In this document: piece after piece, positions 54,171-64,000 of the stretch
How the letters are laid out: every line of letters begins with the position of its first letter
Position numbering within the stretch: the first letter of the stretch is position 1
NCBI RefSeq assembly: GCF_001441535.1
Contig: NZ_LMAU01000003.1
Location: forward strand, 310,001 to 374,000
Direction: 5' to 3'
Source of the DNA: Tsuneonella troitsensis
Lineage (GTDB): Bacteria > Pseudomonadota > Alphaproteobacteria > Sphingomonadales > Sphingomonadaceae
DNA: 64,000 bases
Notes under the pieces: model-generated
Databases searched by the model: none
The model's input: the letters and a program-made list of their open reading frames with translations, nothing else
Told to the model about the DNA's origin: nothing
Program-made: the position numbers and the translations under genes

Positions 54171-55138
54171 GATTGGAAGGGTCTGTGCCCCGCGTCGGCA
54201 TAGAAATGCAAGCGCCGTAGGAACGCCATCGGGTCCTTGCGCGTCACGAGTGCGCCGGGTGGCGTATTGATCCAGTCTTCCGCGCGGCTGGCGACGAAGC
54301 GCAGGCAAGCCCCCTGGGCAAGGATCGGCAGGCTTTCGCGTTCTTGTGGAGAAAGTGCGCGCCGCGATTCGTAGCCTTCGACCAGCGCCGCGCCGACCTG
54401 CGCGTCGAAGCGTTCCCCGGACAGGCCGAAGCTCCACGCCGCGTGAGTGACCGCCAGATCGTACGCCATCGCCTCGTTGCAGGCGAAATAGAAGTCGATC
54501 ATTCCTGAGACGCGGTCTCCCAGCATGAGCACGTTGTCCGGGAAAAGATCCGTATGGCAGATGGCCGGTGGTAAATCGGCAGGCCAATCGGCGCGCAACC
54601 GTTCTCCGATTTCGAGGGCTGGCGGCAAGGCGGTATCGATCTTGGCCAGCGCGGAATCGCCACATTCCCGCAGTGCGCCGACTGTGTGCGCGATGTCGAG
54701 CGCATTCGCGCGCGTGGCCGGAAAGTCCTGGCTGGCGATATGCATTTCCGCCAGTGCCGCGCCGACAGCGTGCGCCTGAAGCGGGCGGGGGCGGTCGATC
54801 GATACTCCGGGCAGGAATTCGATCAGCGCGACGGCCTTGCCGTCGACCTCGCGATAGGTTGCACCCTCACGATCGTGGATCGTCCGCGGCACGGCGCAAC
54901 CATGCGCTGATAGATGGTCGAGCAATCCCAGGAAAAAGGGCAGGTCGGATGGGTCGATCCGCCGCTCGTACATCGTCAGGATAAAGCGGCCGGGAGAATC
55001 CCCTCCGCTTGTCTCGATCAGCCAGTTTGAGTTGGACACGCCCTCGGCGATACCCTTGGCCGAGACGAGTTCGCCCACATCGTAGGCCGCGATCAGTGCG
55101 GCGAGGTCCTCGGCGGCGAGGTGGGTGTAAACCGCCAC
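54167..55138 (-). CDS. thrB: Homoserine kinase ThrB (type II, APH-fold)
   Basis: The kinase phosphorylates homoserine for threonine synthesis. It is the aminoglycoside-phosphotransferase-like form used by alphaproteobacteria: [20 protein letters not shown] start, [11 protein letters not shown] (nucleotide loop), [12 protein letters not shown] (catalytic Asp, Brenner motif) and [17 protein letters not shown] (metal Asp). The start is GTG 55138, sharing a base with the ispH stop (TAGTG). It is the middle gene of ispH-thrB-rnhA. Confidence 0.95.
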   Translation of the reverse strand: MAVYTHLAAEDLAALIAAYDVGELVSAKGIAEGVSNSNWLIETSGGDSPGRFILTMYERRIDPSDLPFFLGLLDHLSAHGCAVPRTIHDREGATYREVDGKAVALIEFLPGVSIDRPRPLQAHAVGAALAEMHIASQDFPATRANALDIAHTVGALRECGDSALAKIDTALPPALEIGERLRADWPADLPPAICHTDLFPDNVLMLGDRVSGMIDFYFACNEAMAYDLAVTHAAWSFGLSGERFDAQVGAALVEGYESRRALSPQERESLPILAQGACLRFVASRAEDWINTPPGALVTRKDPMAFLRRLHFYADAGHRPFQS

Positions 55139-56106
55139 TAGTCGACGAGCTGGCGGGGCAGCTTGAAGACCATCTTCTCTTCGGCGGATACCAGGGTGTG
55201 CTCTTCCAGCTCGCGCCATTCTGCAAGCTGCTCGACCACCTCGCGTACCAGGCTCTCGGGAGCCGAGGCGCCGGCCGTCAGGCCCAGGGTGCCAACGCCT
55301 TCCAGCCAGGCGGGATCGATCTCGCTTGCCCGCTGGATCAGCCGTGCGGTGGTGCCCATCCGCTGGGCAACCTCGACCAGACGCAGCGAATTCGACGAAT
55401 TCGGCGCGCCGATCACCAGCACGAGGTCGCTGCCCGGTGCGATTGCCTTGACCGCCGCCTGGCGGTTGGAGGTCGCGTAGCAGATGTCCTCGGCTTTGGG
55501 GCCGACGATGCGGGGGAACCTTGCCTGCAAAGCCGCGACAATTTCGCGCGTGTCGTCGACCGAAAGCGTGGTCTGGGTAAGAAACGCGAGGGGAACCCCG
55601 TCCGAGAAAACCAGCGCGTCGACGTCCTCGACCGTCTCGACGAGCGTGATGGCGCCTTCAGGTACCTGCCCCATGGTGCCGATCACTTCGGGATGCCCTT
55701 CGTGCCCGACGAATACGATGTGCCGGCCCGCCTCGATCTGACGCTCGGCCTGACGGTGGACCTTGCTGACGAGGGGGCAGGTCGCATCGACCCACACCAT
55801 CTCGCGCCGGGTGGCTTCGACCGGGACCGACTTTGGCACGCCGTGAGCGGAAAACACGACGGGTGCGCCATCGGGCACTTCGTCGAGCTCTTCGACAAAG
55901 ATTGCACCCTGCGCCTTCAGCGAATCGACGACGTAGCGGTTGTGGACGATCTCGTGCCGGACATAGACCGGGGCGCCATAGCGTTCGATGGCGCGCTCGA
56001 CGATTTCGATCGCGCGGTCGACCCCGGCGCAAAAGCCGCGCGGGGCGGCGATCAGGAGGGTCAGCGGTGGTTTGCCGGACATCGGCTGTTGCAATGGCGC
56101 GTTCAT
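55138..56106 (-). CDS. ispH: 4-hydroxy-3-methylbut-2-enyl diphosphate reductase IspH
   Basis: The last enzyme of the MEP isoprenoid pathway, reducing HMBPP to IPP and DMAPP with a [4Fe-4S] cluster. The three Cys ligands are Cys26 in [16 protein letters not shown], then [13 protein letters not shown] and [17 protein letters not shown] and SAHGVP are family motifs. The family core begins ~15 residues after ATG 56106. It heads the ispH-thrB-rnhA operon and is divergent from the lipoprotein gene by 74 bp. Confidence 0.97.
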   Translation of the reverse strand: MNAPLQQPMSGKPPLTLLIAAPRGFCAGVDRAIEIVERAIERYGAPVYVRHEIVHNRYVVDSLKAQGAIFVEELDEVPDGAPVVFSAHGVPKSVPVEATRREMVWVDATCPLVSKVHRQAERQIEAGRHIVFVGHEGHPEVIGTMGQVPEGAITLVETVEDVDALVFSDGVPLAFLTQTTLSVDDTREIVAALQARFPRIVGPKAEDICYATSNRQAAVKAIAPGSDLVLVIGAPNSSNSLRLVEVAQRMGTTARLIQRASEIDPAWLEGVGTLGLTAGASAPESLVREVVEQLAEWRELEEHTLVSAEEKMVFKLPRQLVD

Positions 56107-56180
56107 CGCCCGCCCCCTAGCGCTTCGCCACGCGCGCGGCTAGGGCGGCGCTGCAACAGACAAACGGGACTTTAGCTGCC

Positions 56181-56831
56181 ATGATCACCCGCCTTCGCCT
56201 TGCCGCAGTACTCATGATGGGGGCCGCGATCGCAGGCTGCAAGTCCGATGGGGAACTGGTGGTCGATCAGGGCGTGGGTATCACGGCGATCCGCACCGCC
56301 TGTCCCGCGGTCGGCGTGCCCGACTACACCGGCGACATCACGACCTTCCGCGTTCCGGGTGACGTTTCGGCTTCGAACATCGACGTCACCGCGTCGATCA
56401 CCAACGTGCGCTCGACTTGCGACGAAGGGTCTCCGCGCATTTACTCCAATGCCACGTTCGATGTCCTGGCGCGCCGGACCGATACCCGCGGCGCTCGCCA
56501 GGTTACCTTGCCGTTCTATTCGGTAGTGCTGCGCGGCGGTTCGACTGTGGTGACCAAGCGCGTCGGTCAGGTAACGCTCGATTTCGCAGATGGGCAGGAA
56601 CGCGCGCATGCCCGCGCGCAGGCCGGTGCCTATGTCGACCGTGCCGAAGCGACTCTTCCCGCCGACATCCGGGACCAGATCACGCGCCGCCGCCGTGCCG
56701 GTGACGAGGACGCTGCGATCGATCCGCTGACCGATCCCGGAGTAAAGGCCGCCATCGCCCGCGCGACGTTCGAACTTCTCGTCGGCTTTCAGCTGACCGA
56801 GGCGCAACTGGCCTACAACGCCACTCGCTAG
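56181..56831 (+). CDS. Hypothetical lipoprotein, 216 aa
   Basis: A lipoprotein signal ([11 protein letters not shown]) places the mature protein at the periplasmic membrane face. Three further Cys ([15 protein letters not shown]) could form a disulfide. The middle region is beta-rich ([40 protein letters not shown]), and the C-terminus is helical ([20 protein letters not shown]). I do not recognise the family, though similar lipoproteins sit upstream of argS in related bacteria (from memory, not checked). It is 70 bp upstream of argS. Confidence 0.72.
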   Translation: MITRLRLAAVLMMGAAIAGCKSDGELVVDQGVGITAIRTACPAVGVPDYTGDITTFRVPGDVSASNIDVTASITNVRSTCDEGSPRIYSNATFDVLARRTDTRGARQVTLPFYSVVLRGGSTVVTKRVGQVTLDFADGQERAHARAQAGAYVDRAEATLPADIRDQITRRRRAGDEDAAIDPLTDPGVKAAIARATFELLVGFQLTEAQLAYNATR

Positions 56832-56901
56832 GGACCGCTGGCAAGGGAGAGGACCGCGCGCCGCCCTTGCGCTTTGGCCCGGATGGATTAACCGCGCCGC
56901 C

Positions 56902-58650
56902 ATGTCTCGGACCATGACCCTTCACGCTGCCTTTGCGGCGCGCATCGACGCAGTGCTCAAGGCTCTCGAACTGGAGGGCGCGCTGCCCGCCGGATCGTCG
57001 ACCGAAGCGCCTGTCACCGTAGAGCCTCCTCGCGATCCCGCTCACGGAGACCTTGCGACCAATGCCGCAATGGTTCTGGCCAAGAAGGCGGCGACCAACC
57101 CCCGCGCGCTCGCCGAGAAGATCGTCGACCATTTGCGGCGCGATCCGGTTATCACCGAAGCAGAGATCGCCGGCCCCGGGTTCATCAACTTGCGCCTGGC
57201 CGATTCGGAATGGCTTGCCGAATTGAACACCATCGCAGCGCTGGGTAGCGATTACGGACGGTCCGCAGTGGGCGAGGGACGCCGCGTCAATGTCGAGTAT
57301 GTCTCGGCCAACCCGACCGGCCCCATGCACATGGGCCATTGTCGCGGTGCCGTGGTGGGCGATGCGCTCGCGAACCTGCTGGCATTCGTAGGCCACACCG
57401 TCACGCGCGAATACTATGTCAACGACGCAGGCAGCCAGGTCGATACGCTCGCCCGGTCGGCGCACCTGCGATATCGTGAGGCCCTGGGCCACGACATCGG
57501 CGCAATCCCCGAGGGGTTGTACCCGGGCGATTACCTCGTCCCGGTCGGACAGAAGCTTGCGTCCGAATACGGCGACAGGTTCGCCGACGCGCCTGAATCC
57601 GAATGGCTGCTTGAATTCAAGGCGAAAACCGTCGCCGCGATGATGGACATGATCCGCGACGATCTCGCGCTTCTCGGCATCCGCCACGACGTGTTCGCTT
57701 CCGAAGCCGCGCTTCAGGCCGCCGGCAAGCCGGCCGAGGCCGAGGCGTGGATGCGCGCGCACGATCTCGTCTACGACGGCGTGCTCGAAGCGCCCAAGGG
57801 CAAGACCCCCGAGGATTGGGAGCCGGTCGAACTGCCGCTGTTCCGGGCGACAAGGTTCGGCGACGACCAGGATCGGCCCATCCGCAAGTCGGACGGCAAC
57901 TGGACCTACTTCGGCGCCGACCTTGCCTACCACATGCAAAAGGCCGCCGAGGCGGATGAGCTGATCGATATCTGGGGTGCAGACCACGCGGGTACGGTCA
58001 AGCGGATCAAGGCAGCCGTCGCCGCGCTGGGCGAGGGCGAGGGGCGGACAATCCCCTTCGACGTGAAGCTCGTCCAGATGGTCCAGTTGCTGCGCGGCGG
58101 CGAGCCGGTGAAGATGAGCAAGCGCAGCGGCACGTTCGTGACGCTCGCCGACGTTGTCGAGGAGGTGGGCAAGGACGTCGTCCGCTTCACCATGCTGACC
58201 CGCAAGCCCGACGCGCAGATGGAATTCGATTTCGCAAAGGTGGTCGAGGCGTCGAAGGACAACCCGGTCTTTTACGTCCAATACGCCAGCGCTCGCATCC
58301 ACTCTACGCTGCGCAAGGCGGCGGCGGAGGGGCTTTACCCCGATCCCGCCGCGATCGATCGTCTGGGTCAGGAAGAGCTTGCGCTAGTGAAACTCGCCGC
58401 GCAGTTTCCGCGTGCTGTCGAGGCGGCAGCGGCAGCGCGCGAACCTCACCGGATCGCTTTTTATCTCTACGACTTGGCTGCGGCGTTCCATGCCTACTGG
58501 AACCTGGGCAACGACGCGCCAGACAAGCGGTTCATCGTGACACAGGACCCTGCTCTGACCGGGGCAAGGCTTTTCCTGGCGATTCAGATCGGGCAAGTAA
58601 TTCGCAACGGCCTCGCACTATTGGGGGTTGAGGCCGTCGAGGAGATGTAA
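56902..58650 (+). CDS. argS: Arginyl-tRNA synthetase
   Basis: Class I synthetase charging tRNA-Arg. The N-terminal Add-1 domain is followed by [20 protein letters not shown] with the HMGH (HIGH) motif, and by [16 protein letters not shown] with KMSKR. The C-terminal DALR anticodon-binding domain ends at [14 protein letters not shown]. Length 582 aa is standard. The following SPOR gene starts 3 bp after its stop. Confidence 0.97.
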   Translation: MSRTMTLHAAFAARIDAVLKALELEGALPAGSSTEAPVTVEPPRDPAHGDLATNAAMVLAKKAATNPRALAEKIVDHLRRDPVITEAEIAGPGFINLRLADSEWLAELNTIAALGSDYGRSAVGEGRRVNVEYVSANPTGPMHMGHCRGAVVGDALANLLAFVGHTVTREYYVNDAGSQVDTLARSAHLRYREALGHDIGAIPEGLYPGDYLVPVGQKLASEYGDRFADAPESEWLLEFKAKTVAAMMDMIRDDLALLGIRHDVFASEAALQAAGKPAEAEAWMRAHDLVYDGVLEAPKGKTPEDWEPVELPLFRATRFGDDQDRPIRKSDGNWTYFGADLAYHMQKAAEADELIDIWGADHAGTVKRIKAAVAALGEGEGRTIPFDVKLVQMVQLLRGGEPVKMSKRSGTFVTLADVVEEVGKDVVRFTMLTRKPDAQMEFDFAKVVEASKDNPVFYVQYASARIHSTLRKAAAEGLYPDPAAIDRLGQEELALVKLAAQFPRAVEAAAAAREPHRIAFYLYDLAAAFHAYWNLGNDAPDKRFIVTQDPALTGARLFLAIQIGQVIRNGLALLGVEAVEEM

Positions 58651-58652
58651 GC

Positions 58653-59333
58653 ATGAGCGGGCGCGAGGACGACGACTACGTCGCAGACGAGCAACTGATC
58701 CTGGCCGATAGCGACGAGCGCTTGCCGTGGCTTGAATCGGGCGAGGAAGACGATGACGCCGAGGGTGCCGACAGCGGGCGCATACTGGGCTTCGCGATGC
58801 TTGCATTGCTCGCGCTCCTCGCATTCGTGGGCGGCATCTGGTGGTTCGGGAACCGCGATTCCGATGCCGCCGTCGTCGCCGACGGCAGCACGATCGAAGC
58901 GCCGCCGGGACCGTACAAGGAACGACCCGAGAGCCCGGGCGGCAAGCAATTCGAAGGCACCGGCAATGTGGCACCTGCCGTCGGCGAAGGTCGCGATACA
59001 GAGGGGCGGATCGCAGAAGGTGCTCCCCGGCCGGCCGTCGCTGCGCCCAAGCAGACACCTTCGGACGCCGACGGCGAAGCCCCCGCAGCCGTGCCAAGCG
59101 GAGTGGGCGTGCAGGTCGGCGCCTATTCGAGCAAGGCCGATGCCGAAGCCGGGTGGCGCGCTCTGCAAAGCCAGACGGACAAGCTCAACGGCGTTTCGCA
59201 TCGCGTAGTCCAGGGCCAGGCCGATATCGGCACGGTCTATCGCCTGCAGGCGGTCGCGGGCGACGTGGCTACGGCCAGCAGGCTATGCGCCGCGCTCAAG
59301 GGCGACGGGGTGGCCTGCCAGGTGAAGCGCTGA
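58653..59333 (+). CDS. SPOR-domain membrane protein, 226 aa
   Basis: An acidic cytoplasmic N-terminus (REDDDYVADEQL) is followed by one membrane helix at ~46-67 (ILGFAMLALLALLAFVGGIW), a Pro/Ala-rich periplasmic linker and a C-terminal SPOR domain (~150-226: GVGVQVGAYSSKADAEAGWR ... GDGVACQVK). SPOR domains bind denuded glycan strands at the septum, so a role in division or cell wall binding is likely. GAGGAG within the end of argS precedes its ATG; it is co-transcribed with argS and near nagZ, another cell wall gene. Confidence 0.9.
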   Translation: MSGREDDDYVADEQLILADSDERLPWLESGEEDDDAEGADSGRILGFAMLALLALLAFVGGIWWFGNRDSDAAVVADGSTIEAPPGPYKERPESPGGKQFEGTGNVAPAVGEGRDTEGRIAEGAPRPAVAAPKQTPSDADGEAPAAVPSGVGVQVGAYSSKADAEAGWRALQSQTDKLNGVSHRVVQGQADIGTVYRLQAVAGDVATASRLCAALKGDGVACQVKR

Positions 59334-59428
59334 CCGTACGCTGACCAGGCGCCAAACCGAACCGTTTTGCACATGACTGGAAGCCGGTGCGCTTGCGGGC
59401 GCGTTCACTTCCTGCGAGTCCAGGCGGC

Positions 59429-60445
59429 ATGACTCCTGCAATATTCGGCCTGTCCGGACTGACGCTGACCGACGATGAGCGGGCGTTCTTCCGCGAGAGC
59501 GATCCTGCGGGCTATATCCTGTTCGGCCGCAACATCGAGACGATGGCGCAGGTCCGCGCGCTGATCGACGATTTGCGAACGATCCACGGACGCGAAAAAC
59601 TGCTGGTCAGCATCGATCAGGAGGGTGGTCGGGTCGCGCGGATGCGACCGCCGCATTTCAGCCCGTTCCCGGCGGGTGCCGCCTTCGACGCGCTTTACGA
59701 GATCGCGCCAAGTTCCGCGATCGTCGCGGCGCGTGCCAATGCCCAGGCGATGGGCATCGAATTGGCCGAAGCGGGTATCACCGTCGACTATCATCCGCCG
59801 CTCGATGTCCGCCAACCCGGCGCGCACGACGTGATCGGCGACCGCGCATTCGGAAGCGAGCCGCTGCGGGTTGCGGCGCTCGGACGCGCGACGATCGAAG
59901 GACTGGCACTCGCGGGCGTGGCGGGCTGCATCAAGCACATGCCGGGTCACGGTCGCTCCATGTGCGACACGCACAAGGAAATGCCCGTCGTCACCGCGAG
60001 CGAGGCGGAACTGGAGACCGACCTGGCGCCCTTCCGCGCGCTGAAGGACACCCCGATCGGCATGACCGGGCACCTCGTCTTCACCGCATGGGACCCCGAT
60101 TGCCCGGCCACTCAGTCGGCAACGGTGATCCGCGATATCATTCGCGGCAAGATCGGCTTCGACGGCCTGCTGCTGACAGACGACCTCGACATGGAAGCGT
60201 TGTCGGGAAGCGTGCCCGAACGCGCCGAGATCGCTGCGAAGGCTGGCTGCGACATCGCACTGAATTGCTGGGCGAAGATGGACGACATGATCGGAATCGC
60301 GAACCGGCTGCCCAAGATGTCGGAAAAGACAGTCAAGCGTTTGGATCGTGCGCTTGCCGCGACCGGCATCGCACCGCAGGGCGACAAGGCCGAATTGCTG
60401 GCCAGGCGGGACACTCTGCTGGCGATCGCAGGTGCCAACGCGTGA
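59429..60445 (+). CDS. nagZ: Beta-N-acetylhexosaminidase NagZ (GH3)
   Basis: It removes GlcNAc from anhydro-muropeptides during peptidoglycan recycling. Motifs: SIDQEGGRVARM, CIKHMPGHGRSMCDTHKE (general KHxPGHG-D-H acid/base loop; Met replaces the common Phe) and LLLTDDLDMEAL with the nucleophile Asp. ATG 59429 is preferred to the longer frame at 59387. The 3' end overlaps scpA (GTGA). Confidence 0.95.
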   Translation: MTPAIFGLSGLTLTDDERAFFRESDPAGYILFGRNIETMAQVRALIDDLRTIHGREKLLVSIDQEGGRVARMRPPHFSPFPAGAAFDALYEIAPSSAIVAARANAQAMGIELAEAGITVDYHPPLDVRQPGAHDVIGDRAFGSEPLRVAALGRATIEGLALAGVAGCIKHMPGHGRSMCDTHKEMPVVTASEAELETDLAPFRALKDTPIGMTGHLVFTAWDPDCPATQSATVIRDIIRGKIGFDGLLLTDDLDMEALSGSVPERAEIAAKAGCDIALNCWAKMDDMIGIANRLPKMSEKTVKRLDRALAATGIAPQGDKAELLARRDTLLAIAGANA

Positions 60446-61245
60446 CCGCGGAGGCGCTGGTACTCGATCTGGGTGACCAGCCGGCGGGGGACTGGAACGG
60501 TCCCGCAGCCGCTCCGATCGACGATGACGCGCTCTATCTGGAACTCGACAGCTGGGAAGGGCCGCTCGACCTCCTGCTCGACCTTGCGCGGCGGCAGAAG
60601 GTCGATCTCAAGGCGATCTCGATCCTGTCGCTGGTCGATCAGTACATCGCATACATCGAGCGGGCCGAGGCGCTCAGGCTGGAACTTGCGGCCGATTACT
60701 TGGTGATGGCCGCATGGCTCGCCTATCTCAAGTCGGCGCTGCTGCTGCCGCGTGACGAACAGGAAGACCCGAGCCCCGAAGACCTCGCGCTGCGGCTGCA
60801 ATTGCGGCTCGCCCGGCTGGCGGCGATGCGCGAGGCTGCGGCGCGGCTCATGGGCCGCGACAGGCTGGGGCGCGACGTGTTCGCACGCGGTGCGCCCGAA
60901 GGTCTCAGGACCGACCGCAAGACGCTGTGGCAGTGCGACTGGTACGCGCTGGTCCAGGCGTATGGGCAGGTCAACGCGCGCACCGCCCCGGTGGTCCACA
61001 TGGTCCGCGACCGGCCCGTAATGACGCTCGATTCGGCGCTCGACAGGGTTTCGGCCATGCTTGGCGTCACGCTCGACTGGATGGAAATCCGCCAGTTCCT
61101 ACCCCCGCACGCCGAGCCCCGCCTCAGGAGGTCCGCTCTCGCGTCCAGCTTCGTCGCCGCGCTCGAACTGGCGCGCCTAGGCAAGGCAGAACTGGCGCAG
61201 GACGAGCCGTTCGGCCCGCTACGGCTACGGCGGGCAACGGCGTGA
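60442..61245 (+). CDS. scpA: Segregation and condensation protein ScpA
   Basis: The kleisin of the SMC-ScpAB condensin. LELDSWEGPLDLLLDLARRQ is the N-terminal SMC-neck binding segment typical of ScpA, followed by KVDLKAISILSLVDQYIAY. The C-terminal winged helix (FVAALELARLGKAELAQDEP) binds the SMC cap. The start at GTG 60442 overlaps the nagZ stop and the end overlaps scpB (GTGA). The frame upstream to 59962 is inside nagZ. Confidence 0.95.
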   Translation: MTAEALVLDLGDQPAGDWNGPAAAPIDDDALYLELDSWEGPLDLLLDLARRQKVDLKAISILSLVDQYIAYIERAEALRLELAADYLVMAAWLAYLKSALLLPRDEQEDPSPEDLALRLQLRLARLAAMREAAARLMGRDRLGRDVFARGAPEGLRTDRKTLWQCDWYALVQAYGQVNARTAPVVHMVRDRPVMTLDSALDRVSAMLGVTLDWMEIRQFLPPHAEPRLRRSALASSFVAALELARLGKAELAQDEPFGPLRLRRATA

Positions 61246-61862
61246 CCGACGAACTCGACCGGGCGGTGGAAGCGACGCTGTTCGCGGCCGAGGAGCCGAT
61301 GTCGATCGCCGCACTGGCGGCGCATCTCGGCGAGGCAGCGGCTGGCGACGTGCGCGAGGCATTGCGGCGGCTTGCCGAGCACTACGGGGATCGCGGAATA
61401 CGCCTCGTCGAGCGTGCCGACCGCTGGCACTTCCAGACCGCCCCCGATCTGGCCCACATTCTCCGCCGCGAGCGCGAGGCCGTACGCCGGCTGAGCCGCG
61501 CGGCGACCGAGGTGCTGGCGATCGTCGCCTATCACGAGCCGGTCAGCCGCGCCGAGATCGAGGCGATCCGCGGCGTACAGACTTCCGGCGGAACGCTCGA
61601 CGTGCTGATGGAAGCGGGCTGGGTGCGGGTGGCCGGTCGGCGCGAGGTGCCGGGGCGGCCGGTGATCTATGCTACGACGCCTGAATTCCTGCAGCACTTC
61701 GGCCTGGAATCGCGCAAGGACCTGCCCGGTATCGACGAACTGAAGGCCGCCGGCCTGCTCGATCCGGTGGACGACGCGTTCGAGGCGCTGTCGATGTTGC
61801 CCGACCGGGCCGACGAATCCGACGTCGAGGCTGGCAATGAAGCCGCCGATCCCCTAGATTAG
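61242..61862 (+). CDS. scpB: Segregation and condensation protein ScpB
   Basis: Two winged-helix domains: [19 protein letters not shown] at the N-terminus and [20 protein letters not shown] with the signature [20 protein letters not shown], then [20 protein letters not shown]. ScpB dimers bind ScpA in the condensin complex. GTG 61242 overlaps the scpA stop. An acidic C-terminal tail of ~25 aa follows. Confidence 0.95.
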   Translation: MTDELDRAVEATLFAAEEPMSIAALAAHLGEAAAGDVREALRRLAEHYGDRGIRLVERADRWHFQTAPDLAHILRREREAVRRLSRAATEVLAIVAYHEPVSRAEIEAIRGVQTSGGTLDVLMEAGWVRVAGRREVPGRPVIYATTPEFLQHFGLESRKDLPGIDELKAAGLLDPVDDAFEALSMLPDRADESDVEAGNEAADPLD

Positions 61863-61879
61863 CCCCAAGGAGATTTCCC

Positions 61880-62146
61880 ATGGGTTCGTTTTCCATCTGG
61901 CACTGGCTGATCGTGCTGCTGGTCGTCCTCGTCCTGTTCGGCAAGGGCCGGGTGGGCGATATCATGGGCGAATTCGGCAAGGGCATCAAAAGCTTCAAGA
62001 AGGGCATCGCCGACGAAGAGTCCGATGCCAACGCAAAGGCGGCTGCCGCGAAGCCGGTCCATACCCTCGAAGGGCCGCACCACGAGGCCAAGCCCGCGGG
62101 CGAGGCGGCGAAGGACATCCACCTCGGCGCCGAACACCGCGACTGA
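61880..62146 (+). CDS. tatA: Twin-arginine translocase subunit TatA, 88 aa
   Basis: A single N-terminal membrane helix ([18 protein letters not shown]) followed by the amphipathic helix with the [20 protein letters not shown] motif (hinge FGKG), then a polar, Lys/Ala/His-rich tail. This is the pore-forming Tat subunit. AAGGAG lies 8 bp upstream of ATG 61880. First of tatABC. Confidence 0.95.
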   Translation: MGSFSIWHWLIVLLVVLVLFGKGRVGDIMGEFGKGIKSFKKGIADEESDANAKAAAAKPVHTLEGPHHEAKPAGEAAKDIHLGAEHRD

Positions 62147-62168
62147 CGTTCGCGCGAAAGGCTGATCC

Positions 62169-62537
62169 ATGTTCGGAATAGACTGGCAGGAACTGCTGGT
62201 CATCGTGTTCGTCGCGGTGCTGGTAATCGGTCCGAAGGACCTGCCCCGCGCGATGCGTACGGCGGGCAAGTGGATCGGCAAGGTCCGGCGCACCTCGAAC
62301 CATTTCCGCGCCGGGGTCGAAGCGATGATCCGCGAAGCCGAGCTCGAGGAAATGGAAAAGAAGTGGGCCGAGCAGAACGCGCAGATCATGGCGCAGGTGC
62401 CGCAGGTCGACCTGTCGGATCACGAAATGCGGCCCTTGCCCGGGTCGAACGCCGAAGCGAGAGTGGAAGAGGTCGCGCCGCCGAAGCCTGACGCCGAGAC
62501 TTCGCCGCCCGACGAACCCCAGCTTCCGCTGCGCTGA
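62169..62537 (+). CDS. tatB: Twin-arginine translocase subunit TatB, 122 aa
   Basis: MFGIDWQELLVIVFVAVLVI is the family N-terminus with the membrane helix; GPKDLPRAMRTAGKWIGKVR is the TatB amphipathic helix with its GPKxLP hinge. A helical middle and a Pro-rich C-terminal tail follow. With TatC it forms the receptor for folded Tat substrates. Confidence 0.95.
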   Translation: MFGIDWQELLVIVFVAVLVIGPKDLPRAMRTAGKWIGKVRRTSNHFRAGVEAMIREAELEEMEKKWAEQNAQIMAQVPQVDLSDHEMRPLPGSNAEARVEEVAPPKPDAETSPPDEPQLPLR

Positions 62538-62547
62538 GCACTCGCCG

Positions 62548-63342
62548 ATGGCCTTCAAGCTTTCCGACATCGACGATACGCAAGCGCCGCTGCTCGATCA
62601 CCTGATTGAGCTGCGGACCCGGCTGCTCCGCGCGTTCGCCGCGCTGCTGGTGACGTTCTTCGTCTGCCTCTATTTCGCCAAGCCGATCCTGGGTTTCCTG
62701 CTCCAGCCGCTGCTCGATGCCGGGCAGTCGAAGCTGATCTTCACGAAGCTCTACGGGCAGTTCTTCGTCGAGCTGAAGGTCGCGATGTGGGCGGCGTTCT
62801 TCGTCAGTTTCCCGGTGATCGCCAACCAACTATGGGCGTTCGTTGCGCCGGGACTGTATGCCAAGGAAAAGAAGGCGTTCCTGCCGTTCCTGCTGGCGAC
62901 CCCGGTCCTGTTTCTAGGCGGCGGTGCGCTTGCCTATTACGTCGTCATGCCGACCGCGTTTCACTGGTTCCTCGGCTTCGAAGGGACGCAGGGCGGGGTG
63001 GAGATCGAGGCACTGCCCAACAGCGAGGATTACCTCAGCCTCGTTATGCAGTTCATCCTGGCGTTCGGATTGTCGTTCCTGATGCCGGTCCTGTTGCTGC
63101 TGCTCAATACGGCGGGCATCGTCAGCCGCGCGCAACTGGTCGGCGCGCGGCGCTACATGATCGTCGCCGCGTTCGTGATCGCGGCAGTCGCCACGCCGCC
63201 CGACGTGATCAGCCAGATGATGCTGGCCGTTCCGCTGATCCTTCTGTTCGAAGGCGCGCTGATCGTGATGCACTTCACCGAGAAACGGGCAGCGAGCAAG
63301 GCGACGGACGAGGAATCCGAAGCGCCCGTATCGGCGGAATAA
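62548..63342 (+). CDS. tatC: Twin-arginine translocase subunit TatC, 264 aa
   Basis: Six membrane helices; the N-terminal APLLDHLIELRTRLLRA motif binds the twin-arginine signal, and FVSFPVIANQLWAFVAPGLY and LPFLLATPVLFLGG are conserved loops and helices. PDVISQMMLAVPLILLFE is the standard C-terminal signature. It begins 10 bp after tatB. Confidence 0.96.
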   Translation: MAFKLSDIDDTQAPLLDHLIELRTRLLRAFAALLVTFFVCLYFAKPILGFLLQPLLDAGQSKLIFTKLYGQFFVELKVAMWAAFFVSFPVIANQLWAFVAPGLYAKEKKAFLPFLLATPVLFLGGGALAYYVVMPTAFHWFLGFEGTQGGVEIEALPNSEDYLSLVMQFILAFGLSFLMPVLLLLLNTAGIVSRAQLVGARRYMIVAAFVIAAVATPPDVISQMMLAVPLILLFEGALIVMHFTEKRAASKATDEESEAPVSAE

Positions 63343-63370
63343 AGCTTCGGCCTTGGGCTCTAGTGGCCGT

Positions 63371-63721
63371 TCAAGCTGTGATTGGCTTGGCGTTGGCGCC
63401 AAGCAGAACCCCTGCCGTATCACCGTCATGCTTCCATGAGAGGTAGGTCAGGTATGGCAACAGGAAACCAGCCCCACCGACGAAGGCCACCAGCGCCAGC
63501 CCCAGGCCAGCCACCGAAAAGCGATTGCGCCACGCGGTCCAAGCGGCCGCGAGGAACAGCATCATCGTGAAGTCGAGATTGAATTGGCCCGGCCACTCCC
63601 AGCGCGCGATGTCGCCCAAGAAAATCGGGAAAAGGTTCGAGCCGTGATCGAGGATCACCTTGCCGGTGTAGAACGCCAGCGCGCCCCACAGGACCATGAG
63701 GAACAGGTAGAACGGCCGCAT
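63371..63721 (-). CDS. Small hypothetical membrane protein, 116 aa
   Basis: Three or four hydrophobic helices (YLFLMVLWGALAFYTG, NLDFTMMLFLAAAWTAW, LGLALVAFVGGAGFLLPYL) and few charged residues indicate an inner-membrane protein. I do not recognise a named family, although similar short proteins are common in sphingomonads. It starts 1 bp after the enoyl-CoA hydratase stop on the same strand, so the two are probably co-transcribed. Confidence 0.75.
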   Translation of the reverse strand: MRPFYLFLMVLWGALAFYTGKVILDHGSNLFPIFLGDIARWEWPGQFNLDFTMMLFLAAAWTAWRNRFSVAGLGLALVAFVGGAGFLLPYLTYLSWKHDGDTAGVLLGANAKPITA

Positions 63722-63722
63722 T

Positions 63723-64000
63723 CTATCGTCCTTTCCATTTGCCGTCGCGCTTTTCGATGAACGCCGCCATGCCCTCGGCCTTGTCTTCGCTGGCGGCGAG
63801 GATCTGAAAGATGCGGCGTTCGACTATCAGGCCCTGATCGAGCGTGGTCTCGAACGCGGCATTGACCATTTCCTTGTTCGCGATCGCGGCCATCGGCGGC
63901 ATTCCGGCGATCGTTGCAGCAGTCTTGAGCGCTTCGTCGAGCAGTTCGGCATGCGGAACCACCCGCGCGACGAGGCCGCTGGCCTCCGCTTCGGCGGCGT
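63723..64000 (-). CDS. Enoyl-CoA hydratase, C-terminal part (5' end outside window)
   Basis: The frame is open to the window edge. The visible ~92 residues read [20 protein letters not shown], then [17 protein letters not shown] and [20 protein letters not shown], ending in [11 protein letters not shown], which is the typical crotonase C-terminus (family FxxKRxPxWxG). It hydrates 2-enoyl-CoA in fatty acid oxidation. Only the N-terminal part with the oxyanion hole is missing from view. Confidence 0.9.
   Translation of the reverse strand, partial: AAEAEASGLVARVVPHAELLDEALKTAATIAGMPPMAAIANKEMVNAAFETTLDQGLIVERRIFQILAASEDKAEGMAAFIEKRDGKWKGR

Overview
This window comes from a high-GC alphaproteobacterium of the order Sphingomonadales, most likely an Erythrobacteraceae-type organism. 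The evidence is gene content and order: several long TonB-dependent receptors (TBDRs), the ispH-thrB-rnhA operon, the argS-SPOR-nagZ-scpA-scpB-tatABC block, a Cpa/Tad pilus locus, and overlapping ATGA/GTGA start-stop junctions. I see no rRNA, tRNA, IS element, prophage or CRISPR array, so this looks like chromosomal backbone with one accessory-like stretch at about 23-44 kb.

Layout. 1-12.7 kb: 3' end of a TonB-receptor-like protein with DG repeats, a small exported protein, a wax-ester synthase/DGAT coupled to an alpha/beta hydrolase, an HI0933-type flavoprotein, an LpxH-like phosphoesterase coupled to a GT4 glycosyltransferase, uvrC, and kup. Divergent from kup lies a membrane protein fusing KdpD-like sensor parts to a KdpE-like DNA-binding domain. 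13-23 kb: a 100-aa protein, three exported hydrolases (M16 protease, penicillin-acylase family, M17 aminopeptidase) and clpB. 23-37 kb: two large TBDRs around a translationally coupled operon of three different 2-oxoglutarate/Fe(II) oxygenases and one SAM methyltransferase. A decayed sulfotransferase lies beside it, and a fourth oxygenase (TPR plus aspartyl/asparaginyl hydroxylase) is nearby. 37-44 kb: thiolase, a third TBDR, an SDR dehydrogenase, an enoyl-CoA hydratase and a MarR regulator, which reads as an acyl-CoA degradation and uptake group. 44-51.3 kb (minus strand): cpaA-cpaB-cpaC-cpaD-cpaE-tadB-tadC, with no cpaF/tadA ATPase and no Flp pilin in the cluster. 51.3-56.1 kb: a hydrolase/flavoprotein pair, a YegP-like miniprotein, and ispH-thrB-rnhA. 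56.2-64 kb: a lipoprotein, argS, a SPOR protein, nagZ, scpA, scpB, tatABC, a small membrane protein and a truncated enoyl-CoA hydratase.

Two items stand out. The first is the one-component regulator at 11355-12701: it keeps the KdpD membrane, GAF and dimerisation parts, has Gln where the phospho-accepting His should be, lacks the ATPase and receiver domains, and ends in the KdpE winged helix, next to a potassium-transporter gene. The second is the TBDR-flanked multi-oxygenase/methyltransferase operon at 27364-31677, which looks like an uncharacterised protein- or peptide-modifying system. Functional statements rest on motif recognition by eye; no database search was run.
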